DNA of 6,375 nucleotides from a bacterium. Lineage in GTDB: Bacteria; Desulfobacterota; GWC2-55-46. The stretch covers positions 1-6,375 of the forward strand of contig DAIDBB010000386.1 of the NCBI GenBank assembly GCA_027310325.1. Reading direction: 5' to 3'. The translations under genes and the position numbers were made by a program. Positions 1 through 5,662 of this stretch are shown one piece after another (position 1 is the first letter of the stretch; every line of letters starts with the position of its first letter). The notes below the pieces were generated by a model. It was not told the origin of the DNA. It saw nothing but the letters and a program-made list of their open reading frames with translations, and did no database searches.

Positions 1-2013
1 GTATATCTGAATGCGGCCGTGCTGGAGCTTACCGGTCTTTTTCGCGAGCCAGAACGCCGCCTGGCCAACGGGCTTATAAAAGCCCCACCAGACCCTGTCC
101 CTTATCTTGAGTCTATATATGAACCTTTCATGGAAGTATTCGCCCTGCCCGGGGCTGCCGGAAGGCCTGAAGGTCTCCTTAATGCTGAAGAGGAACCCGA
201 ATATCCTCCTCGTCGGCATCGAGAAGGACGTGGAGCTGTACTGCATCCTCTCGTTCGTCCTGGCGAAGCCGCAGTCCCAGAGGGGCGCCCTCCTTATGGC
301 CTCCTTTCTGGAACGGAAAAGGACGTATACGCCGCCTATTATGGCGAAGAGGACGAGGAGCACCATCGGCGCCGAATAGGAGGCCCTTTCTCCAGCAACC
401 GGCGTAAGCCACATCCAGCCCGAGGCCCCGGCCGTTACCCCTATGCGCGCCCCTACGAAGGCCTCCGTTATGACGTCGAGCCAGGCTATTACATAAGAAG
501 GGAAGACCCCCAGAAGTATGCAGGACGCGGCGGCGAGTATCATGGCGATCCGCATGGAAAGGCCTGCCTCATGCACTGAAGCACCGTGCTTGCCCCGCCA
601 GTGGCCGAGGAAAGCGACCCCGTAGACCTTGACGAAACAACGGGCCGCAAGCGCCCCCGTAAGCGCGAGAAGCGCCGCGCCGAGGGGTATGAGGAGATTA
701 AGTAAAGGGTCGCCGAGGACGGGTGAAAGGAGGAACGACTGGAACGTCAGCCACTCTGATACGAACCCGTTAAATGGCGGCAGGCCGGATATCGAAAGGC
801 ACCCTATGAGGAATAACGGGGCCGTCCAGCGCATCCTGTGTATGAGCCCTCCGAGCCCTTCCATGTTCCTCTCGTGCGTTGCGTGAAGGATCGCCCCCGA
901 GCCCATGAAAAGGAGACCCTTGAAGACGGCGTGGTTTATGACGTGATATAGCCCCGCGGTAAGAGCAAGGGAGGCGAGCACGGCAAGGTTAAACGACTTG
1001 AATATCATGGAAAGACCCAGGCAAGCGAGTATTATCCCGATATTCTCGACAGACGAGTAGGCGAGAAGCCTTTTAAGGTCGTTCTGCATGAGCGCGTAGA
1101 GTATGCCCATTACCGCGGATACGAGCCCAACCGCAAGCACAAGGCCTCCCCACCATCCGTTTCCAACGTGGAGGAGGTCGAAGGATACCCTTATGATCCC
1201 GTAGACCGCGGTCTTGAGCATCACTCCGCTCATGAGGGCGGATACGTTACTCGGGCCCGCAGGGTGCGCCTCGGGGAGCCAGACATGCAGAGGAACCGCC
1301 CCCGCCTTGGCCGCGAACCCGAAAAAGGCGAGTAAAAATGCGGCAGAGGCCCATACCGGAGGGATATGGGAAGAACGCATGGCCGAAAACGTATATCCTC
1401 CGAAGTTCTCGAACCCCGCGGAAAAGCCCGCCATGACGCCGAAGGAAAGGAGGATAGATACCGCCCCTATGTGGGCTATGAGTATATAGATGAACGCCGC
1501 CCTTCTGTTTTCAGCGTGCTCGTCCTCGAAGAATACGAGGAAGTAAGAGGCCAGGGCCATCAGCTCCCAGGAAATCATGAAGGAGTACGCGTCGTCGGCG
1601 ACGACTACTAAAAGCATGCCCGCGATGAAAAGGCAGTAAAATACCGTCATGGCGGTTATAGGCCTGCCCGCGAAACCTTTCATATAGCCTATAGAATAGA
1701 TGGAGATAAAAAAGGATACGAGCCCAATGACAGCGACGAAAAGGCCTGAGAGCGGGTCGAGCCTCAGATACACAGGGAGGTCAGGCAATCCAAGGGGCAG
1801 GACGAAAGAGCCGGTCGTCCCGTTATATACGCCAATGAAACCCGCGAAAGCCGCGATAAGCGCGGCCGCGGCCGCAAGCGGAAATACGGCATATATGAGG
1901 ACGGTCCGGCTGCGGGTGAGCCTTGAGAGGACCGGTGAAAGGAGCGCCGCGGCGAAGAGGACAAGGACGGAGGCGGTTGTGAGCTCAAGAGGGGTTGGTA
2001 TCGAAGTCAGCAC
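1..2013 (-). CDS. hyfB: Hydrogenase-4 component B / formate hydrogenlyase subunit 3-like ion-translocating membrane subunit (3' end beyond window)
   Basis: I translated the minus strand by hand. From the GTG at 2013-2011 the frame stays open for 671 codons to base 1 with no stop. The protein is highly hydrophobic, with about 14-16 predicted membrane segments, and belongs to the NuoL/MrpA-like proton-conducting family. Hallmarks are the TM5 glutamate (E150 in SWELMALASYFLV), K236 in FGFAAKAGAVPLHVWLPEAHP, SALMSGVMLKTAVYG with K267, the NDLKRLLAYSSVENIGI stretch (residues 311-327), and the YHVINHAVFKGLLFMGSGAI helix with K365. The soluble tail (LWDCGF near 578, MQYSSTSFSMPTRRIFG) is the kind found in HyfB/HycC rather than true NuoL. 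Known family members use these charged residues for proton transfer within a group-4 hydrogenase-type complex. E. coli HyfB is about 672 residues and ends roughly 20 residues after the point cut here, so only the extreme C-terminus is missing. It appears to be the first gene of its operon; partner subunits should lie to the left. The HyfB assignment is firm; whether the complex is a hydrogenase cannot be seen here. Confidence 0.93.
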   Translation of the reverse strand, partial: MLTSIPTPLELTTASVLVLFAAALLSPVLSRLTRSRTVLIYAVFPLAAAAALIAAFAGFIGVYNGTTGSFVLPLGLPDLPVYLRLDPLSGLFVAVIGLVSFFISIYSIGYMKGFAGRPITAMTVFYCLFIAGMLLVVVADDAYSFMISWELMALASYFLVFFEDEHAENRRAAFIYILIAHIGAVSILLSFGVMAGFSAGFENFGGYTFSAMRSSHIPPVWASAAFLLAFFGFAAKAGAVPLHVWLPEAHPAGPSNVSALMSGVMLKTAVYGIIRVSFDLLHVGNGWWGGLVLAVGLVSAVMGILYALMQNDLKRLLAYSSVENIGIILACLGLSMIFKSFNLAVLASLALTAGLYHVINHAVFKGLLFMGSGAILHATHERNMEGLGGLIHRMRWTAPLFLIGCLSISGLPPFNGFVSEWLTFQSFLLSPVLGDPLLNLLIPLGAALLALTGALAARCFVKVYGVAFLGHWRGKHGASVHEAGLSMRIAMILAAASCILLGVFPSYVIAWLDVITEAFVGARIGVTAGASGWMWLTPVAGERASYSAPMVLLVLFAIIGGVYVLFRSRKEAIRRAPLWDCGFARTNERMQYSSTSFSMPTRRIFGFLFSIKETFRPSGSPGQGEYFHERFIYRLKIRDRVWWGFYKPVGQAAFWLAKKTGKLQHGRIQIY

Positions 2014-2020
2014 TTCCAAC

Positions 2021-2025
2021 CCTCC
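2021..2025 (-). promoter_or_regulatory. Shine-Dalgarno site fixing the GTG start of hyfB
   Basis: The minus strand reads GGAGG here, seven bases before the GTG at 2013. An in-frame TTG at 2019-2017 is too close to the GGAGG to be the start. No in-frame ATG lies nearby, so the GTG is the best-supported start. Confidence 0.75.
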
Positions 2026-2231
2026 GGGGTCCTTGATATGCGCAGGCCTTTAAAAAGAATCTCTATATCAGGGTCATCGTCCATAGTCCGGAAAGAATAA
2101 AAAAATCCATCCTGTGGTTCTTATTAAAAAGACCTGGGTTATTCGATGCTGCCTGGGATGCATCTGTCTTTTCGGGTCGGTCTCTTGCCGGGGCCGTTTT
2201 ACAGAACGGGTCCTTCGAGGTTCAAAAGTAA

Positions 2232-2259
2232 ATCGGCCTTTAGTTTTCCAAAGGCCGAT
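2232..2259. repeat. Perfect 10-bp inverted repeat (hairpin or operator)
   Basis: ATCGGCCTTT (2232-2241) and AAAGGCCGAT (2250-2259) are exact reverse complements around an 8-base loop. The plus-strand continuation is T-rich but begins several bases after the stem (TTTATTATT, then ATTTTT). The minus-strand continuation is TTACTTTTG. It could be a weak intrinsic terminator in either direction, or a dyad bound by a regulator of the divergent promoters. Only the symmetry is directly shown; the role is open. Confidence 0.5.
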
Positions 2260-2372
2260 ACTGGTCTTTATTATTCTATTTTTCGTGCGAACCTTTTTGC
2301 GCTCGCCTTTGGAGCCTCATAGCGGCTCCGCGCATCGTAATTTTATTTTTACGCCTTAATCCTCTGCCTGTC

Positions 2373-2412
2373 AAGAAAAAACTTGCTTTCTTTTTCGTGA
2401 AAAGGAAAGCAA
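2373..2412 (-). terminator. 13-bp stem-loop with T-run on the minus strand (terminator-like, possibly a dispersed repeat)
   Basis: The arms are 2383-2395 and 2400-2412, pairing over 13 bp with one G-T wobble around the 4-base loop CGTG. Read on the minus strand, the stem is followed by G and then TTTTTTCTTG (2381-2372), the layout of an intrinsic terminator, although the stem itself is AT-rich. There is no minus-strand gene just upstream for it to terminate. It may therefore shield hyfB from antisense transcription arising inside the ATPase gene, or be a copy of a dispersed hairpin repeat. A second, mutually exclusive pairing exists (2371-2380 with 2391-2400, nine of ten bases). Confidence 0.45.
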
Positions 2413-2423
2413 ACAAAGAAAAA

Positions 2424-2501
2424 GATAATGTCCGCGTAACGCTTCGCAGGGCCTTTACATCCACACGAAATTCCCCGTCCGGCCCTCAAAAAGCAGCGCG
2501 G
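2424..2501 (+). promoter_or_regulatory. Candidate -10 box and nested stem-loop leader upstream of the ATPase gene
   Basis: Three helices nest in one another: CCGCGT (2432-2437) with GCGCGG (2496-2501), ending in a G-T pair; GCTT (2441-2444) with AAGC (2491-2494); and AGGGCC (2448-2453) with GGCCCT (2481-2486). Small internal loops separate them and the apical loop is 27 bases. A GATAAT hexamer at 2424-2429 would place a transcript start close to the first helix, but I see no convincing -35 box. The fold lies 82 bases before the preferred ATPase start. It does not match the manganese-sensing yybP-ykoY riboswitch or another riboswitch that I can recall. Pairing is read directly; that it is a transcribed regulatory leader is inference. 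Confidence 0.35.
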
Positions 2502-2583
2502 ATGATATTTCATGGAACGCGTTTTCTTAAAGTGGCAATCGTCGCCGATATTTGCAATAATTGGTAAAACTTTCCGGAAGCAT

Positions 2584-5136
2584 ATGGATAGACCTTTTGA
2601 CATAAATAGCGTCCAGGGGCTCACTGACAGGGAAGCCCTTGAGAGGATAAGGCGCGAGGGCTTGAACGAACTCCCCTCGGCCAAAAGGCGCTCGATATTC
2701 CCGATAGCCTTCGGGGTGGTGAGGGAGCCGATGTTCATCCTCCTTATCTCCGTCGGCGCCATCTATTTGCTCCTCGGCGACAGGGAAGAGGCGGTTTTGC
2801 TCCTCGGCTTCGTCTTCATCATCATGGGCATAACCCTCTACCAGGAAAGGAAGACCGAGAGGGCGCTCGAGGCCCTTAGGGACCTCTCGAGCCCGCGCGC
2901 GTCCGTAATAAGGGGGGGCGTTCAGAAAAAAATCCCGGGACGCGAGGTCGCAAGGGGGGACTTCATAGTAATAACCGAAGGCGACAGGGTCCCTGCCGAC
3001 TCGAGGCTCGCCTACTCGATAAACCTCTCCGTTGACGAATCGCTCCTTACAGGAGAGTCGGCGCCGGTCCGAAAGGCCGTTTCACCCGGAGCGCTTCCCG
3101 TTAGAAGGCCGGGCGGCGAGAATCTACCCTTCGTATTCTCAGGCACCCTCGTAGTCCAGGGGTTCGCGGTGGCCGAGGTGCTGTCAACGGGGCCCGATAC
3201 CGAGATAGGGAAGATCGGCGGATCGCTCGAGGAGATAAAGCCCTCCCAGACCCCGCTTCAGCGAGAAACGGGGCGCCTTGTAAGGACCTTCGCCCTGGCA
3301 GGGGCGGTCCTTTCCGCGGCCGTGGCCGTGGCATACGGCCTTACGCGGGGAGGCTGGCTTGCGGGGCTTCTGGCCGGGCTCACGCTCGCCATGTCGATAC
3401 TTCCCGAGGAGTTCCCGGTAATCCTTACGGTATTTCTGGCGGTCGGGGCGTGGAGGATCTCGAAGGCAAACGTCCTTACAAGGAGGGTCGCGGCGGTAGA
3501 GGCGATCGGCGCGTCCACGGTGCTCTGCGTCGACAAGACCGGCACCATAACGCTTAACCGCATGACCGTTCGCGAGGTCTACTCTAAAGGGGTATATTTC
3601 AGCCCCGGCCCCGATGGCGCCGGGCTTCCGGAGGACTTCCACGAGACTGTCGAGTTCGCGATCCTTGCGAGCCACATAAACCCCTTCGACCCTATGGAGA
3701 AGGCGCTCCGTGAGCTTGGAAGCCTGTCGCTGACGCGAACCGAGCACCTCCATGAGGACTGGACCCTAGTACAGGAATACCCCCTTACGGAGTCTCTTCT
3801 TACGGTTTCCCGTGTATGGAGATCGCCGGACAGCCACAACTTCGTCATAGCTTCGAAAGGGGCGCCCGAGGCGGTCTTCGACCTCTGCCACCTGGACGGA
3901 CCCGAGATACGGAAATTATCCGGCGTTATCGACTCGATGGCCGCCGAGGGGCTCAGGGTCATAGGGGTCGCACGGGCCGACTACCGGGACGGCAGCCTTC
4001 CGGCCGGACAGCACGAATTCACTTTCGAGTTCCTGGGCCTCATCGGCCTTGCCGACCCGGTCCGGCCCGGGGTCAAGGAGGCCATAAAGGAATGCCGCGA
4101 CGCCGGGATCCGGGTCGTAATGATAACGGGCGACTACCCGGCCACCGCCGGGAAGATAGGCTCCGAAATAGGCCTTTCGACGCCGCGTCCGGGGTCGGTC
4201 GTAACGGGCCCGGAGCTTGACGCGATGGACGATACCCGGCTTAAAAGCCGGATAAAGTCGATAGACATCTTCGCGCGAGTAGTGCCCGAACAGAAGCTCC
4301 GCATAGTCAACGCCCTCAGGTCGAGCGGAGAGATAGTGACGATGACCGGGGACGGCGTAAATGACGCGCCGGCGCTGAAGGCCGCCGGAATAGGGGTCGC
4401 GATGGGCGGCAGGGGCACGGACGTTGCCCGCGAGGCCTCATCCATGGTGCTCCTGGACGACGACTTCTCGTCGATAGTAAAAGCCGTAAGGACGGGCAGG
4501 CGCATCTTCGACAACATAAAAAAGGCCATGGCCTATACGCTCGCGGTACACATACCCATAGCCGGGATGTCTTTGATACCAGTCATACTTAACCTCCCGC
4601 TCGTGCTCCTTCCGGTCCATATCGTGTTCCTGGAGCTCATAATCGACCCGGCGTGCTCGATAGTCTTCGAGTCCGAGCCCGAAGAGGCGGGGCTCATGGG
4701 AAGGCCCCCGAGGGACGTCGGAGAGCCGCTATTTAACCGCCTTACCGTCTTTTTTAGCGTATTCCAGGGGCTGGTCTCCCTGATCGTCGTGTTCGTTATA
4801 TATATTACCGCCCTTCAGAGGGGGTTTGGGGGGCCCGAGGCGCGAGCCCTGAGCTTTACGACGCTGATACTGGCGAACCTCGGCCTTATATTCACCAACC
4901 GCTCGTGGACAAGGAACATAATCGAGAACCTCCGTTCAAGAAGCGTCGCACTCTGGGGGGTCGCGCTCGGGGCGATATCCTTCCTCCTGCTTACCCTGCA
5001 CGTACCCATCCTAAGGGAGGTCTTCCGCTTCGGGGCCCTTCACCCCGCGGACTTTCTCTTCCCGGCGGTTGCCGCCGGCGTAGCGGTCTTCTGGTTCGAG
5101 GTCTTCAAGATAGTCTATAGAAAAAAGTTCTTCTGA
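2584..5136 (+). CDS. P2-like cation-transporting P-type ATPase (HAD-IC family), ion specificity uncertain
   Basis: This complete 850-residue membrane pump couples ATP hydrolysis to cation transport across the cytoplasmic membrane. An N-terminal cation-ATPase segment (GLTDREALERIRREGLNELP, residues 12-31) is followed by M1/M2 (about 48-87), an actuator domain with LLTGES (154-159), M3/M4 (about 235-290) with PEEFP (274-278), and the phosphorylated aspartate D317 in DKTGT. The nucleotide-binding domain carries KGAPE (425-429); the P-domain hinge has MITGD (513-517) and TGDGVNDAP (588-596). M5-M10 follow (about 647-844). There is no heavy-metal-binding domain and no CPC motif, so it is not a copper/zinc P1B pump; the layout is calcium-ATPase-like (P2). 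In M5 the calcium-site Asn and Glu positions appear as H656 and I659, and M6 reads ELIID, so the ion is uncertain. The start was set at ATG 2584 (GGAAG three bases upstream). An in-frame ATG at 2512 would add 24 residues, but those use codons unlike the rest and lie before the family's usual N-terminus. It is probably monocistronic: divergent from hyfB and convergent with acpS. Confidence 0.93.
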   Translation: MDRPFDINSVQGLTDREALERIRREGLNELPSAKRRSIFPIAFGVVREPMFILLISVGAIYLLLGDREEAVLLLGFVFIIMGITLYQERKTERALEALRDLSSPRASVIRGGVQKKIPGREVARGDFIVITEGDRVPADSRLAYSINLSVDESLLTGESAPVRKAVSPGALPVRRPGGENLPFVFSGTLVVQGFAVAEVLSTGPDTEIGKIGGSLEEIKPSQTPLQRETGRLVRTFALAGAVLSAAVAVAYGLTRGGWLAGLLAGLTLAMSILPEEFPVILTVFLAVGAWRISKANVLTRRVAAVEAIGASTVLCVDKTGTITLNRMTVREVYSKGVYFSPGPDGAGLPEDFHETVEFAILASHINPFDPMEKALRELGSLSLTRTEHLHEDWTLVQEYPLTESLLTVSRVWRSPDSHNFVIASKGAPEAVFDLCHLDGPEIRKLSGVIDSMAAEGLRVIGVARADYRDGSLPAGQHEFTFEFLGLIGLADPVRPGVKEAIKECRDAGIRVVMITGDYPATAGKIGSEIGLSTPRPGSVVTGPELDAMDDTRLKSRIKSIDIFARVVPEQKLRIVNALRSSGEIVTMTGDGVNDAPALKAAGIGVAMGGRGTDVAREASSMVLLDDDFSSIVKAVRTGRRIFDNIKKAMAYTLAVHIPIAGMSLIPVILNLPLVLLPVHIVFLELIIDPACSIVFESEPEEAGLMGRPPRDVGEPLFNRLTVFFSVFQGLVSLIVVFVIYITALQRGFGGPEARALSFTTLILANLGLIFTNRSWTRNIIENLRSRSVALWGVALGAISFLLLTLHVPILREVFRFGALHPADFLFPAVAAGVAVFWFEVFKIVYRKKFF

Positions 5137-5191
5137 TGCGCGGCCGGGAGGACATTTCTGTAGAAAGGCGCCGCGCACGGCAATTGTTTTT
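5137..5191 (+). terminator. Probable intrinsic terminator of the ATPase gene
   Basis: Directly after the TGA stop, TGCGCGGC (5137-5144) pairs exactly with GCCGCGCA (5170-5177), eight GC-rich base pairs enclosing 25 bases that include a small TTTC/GAAA hairpin. A T-run (TTGTTTTT) ends at 5191, but it begins about six bases after the stem, later than in a canonical terminator. A second small stem, GGCAA/TTGCC (5179-5183 / 5190-5194), overlaps that run. The position right behind a gene that faces a convergent neighbour supports the call. Confidence 0.5.
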
Positions 5192-5205
5192 GCCAACCGT
5201 CCCGT

Positions 5206-5261
5206 CCGGTCGAGCGTAATTCATCTGACTTCGGAGGACCGGTTGCCGTCCGCACACGGAC
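5206..5261 (-). other. Hairpins in the convergent gap downstream of acpS
   Basis: GTCCG (5248-5252) and CGGAC (5257-5261) form a 5-bp stem with the tetraloop CACA, 12 bases beyond the acpS stop. CCGGTC (5206-5211) pairs with GACCGG (5237-5242) around 25 bases. Neither is followed by a T-run on the minus strand, so an intrinsic terminator for acpS is not shown. They may only stabilise the 3' end or help Rho-dependent termination. Confidence 0.25.
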
Positions 5262-5273
5262 CCCTAAACGGGC

Positions 5274-5651
5274 TCACTCCACGACGACCGAGGCCGCGGC
5301 AAGGTCTTTTGTGTAGGCGATGCTAAGGAATGCCTTTCTCCCGGAAAGGTATTCCTTCGCGACGGAGCTTAGCTTAAGCGCGGGGCCCCCGTCCCCGGAA
5401 TTTACGACCTCGATGTCCTTCCAGCCCGCCCCCTTGCCGAGGCCCGTAGCAAGGGCCTTCAGGCAAGCCTCCTTGGCCGCGAACCTTCCGGCCAGGTGCT
5501 TGTGGGGAGACCTCTTTTTAAGGGAGTAGCCGAGCTCGGCCTCGGTAAAGACCCTCTTGAGGAACCTGGGGCTTTTCGCGGCGGCCTCTATCCTCGATAT
5601 AAGGACGATATCGATGCCGCAGGAGACCTTCCTTTGTCCGATGGTTTTCAT
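5274..5651 (-). CDS. acpS: Holo-[acyl-carrier-protein] synthase (4'-phosphopantetheinyl transferase, AcpS type)
   Basis: The 125-residue protein has the length of bacterial AcpS, a cytoplasmic trimeric enzyme that moves 4'-phosphopantetheine from coenzyme A onto the acyl carrier protein of fatty acid synthesis. Seen in order: CGIDIVLISRIE (11-22) with the Mg-binding D14, VFTEAELGYS (34-43), LAGRFAAKEACLKALATGLGKG (53-74) with catalytic E61 and K65, WKDIEVV (77-83), and the C-terminal strand LSIAYTKDLAAASVVVE (109-125). In typical members the last motif reads S-x-(S/T)-H; here A112-Y113 replaces the small hydroxyl residue and the histidine. ATG at 5651 is the only start before the first motif, giving a slightly long N-terminus of 11 residues before GID. 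No strong ribosome binding site precedes it. It starts 11 bases after the manC stop, so co-transcription and possibly translational coupling are likely. The family call is secure; full activity is likely but the C-terminal change is notable. Confidence 0.93.
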   Translation of the reverse strand: MKTIGQRKVSCGIDIVLISRIEAAAKSPRFLKRVFTEAELGYSLKKRSPHKHLAGRFAAKEACLKALATGLGKGAGWKDIEVVNSGDGGPALKLSSVAKEYLSGRKAFLSIAYTKDLAAASVVVE

Positions 5652-5662
5652 GTTCGGGTAAT

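Larger units (their letters stand above)
2026..2583. other. Divergent intergenic region, AT-richer than flanks, no convincing gene
   Basis: This gap separates hyfB (leftward) from the ATPase gene (rightward). Runs of A and T are frequent and the codon pattern of the flanking genes disappears. Short open frames cross it on both strands, but they run through hairpins, lack ribosome binding sites and show no recognisable protein motif. It holds several inverted repeats, listed separately, plus a small 6-bp hairpin at 2311-2316 / 2324-2329 (GGAGCC/GGCTCC, 7-base loop). Promoters for both flanking genes must lie here or very near. Weak minus-strand candidates (a TATAGA-like box near 2060-2070) and plus-strand candidates (GATAAT at 2424-2429, GATATT near 2548) are seen, none with a good -35 box. 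Confidence 0.7.

Noticed and set aside
19..579. Plus-strand 186-codon frame, and other plus-strand frames, within 1-2053
   Set aside because: They are antisense to the hyfB reading frame, which carries clear family motifs throughout; the antisense proteins are low-complexity and Arg/Pro/Gly-rich.
1862..1875. Tandem GCGGCCGCGGCCGC palindrome
   Set aside because: It encodes an alanine-rich part of a membrane helix (AAAAA) in hyfB and is explained by GC-rich alanine codons.
2212..2235. tRNA-like T-arm string GGTTCAAAA
   Set aside because: The flanking bases do not pair as a T-stem and no acceptor, D or anticodon arm can be laid out around it.
2114..2359. Plus-strand open frame of 81 codons with a hydrophobic stretch, resembling a small lipoprotein or membrane peptide
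   Set aside because: It runs through the perfect 10-bp hairpin and the 6-bp hairpin, has no ribosome binding site, and its codon use does not match the flanking genes.
2432..2511. Manganese riboswitch (yybP-ykoY) upstream of a P-type ATPase
   Set aside because: This was an attractive idea given the gene, but the conserved loop sequences of that riboswitch are not present; only generic helices are seen.
2526..2570. Sigma-54 type promoter (TGGCA followed by TTGCA)
   Set aside because: The two half-motifs are 13 bases apart rather than the required spacing of about 5, so the element does not fit.
2349..2762. Minus-strand open frame of 137 codons overlapping the start of the ATPase gene
   Set aside because: It is antisense to well-conserved ATPase sequence over much of its length and crosses the 13-bp hairpin; no protein motif is recognisable.
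3184..3753. Long minus-strand frame of 189 codons inside the ATPase gene
   Set aside because: It is a shadow of a GC-rich gene whose sense frame contains DKTGT, TGES and PEEFP; the antisense product has no motif.
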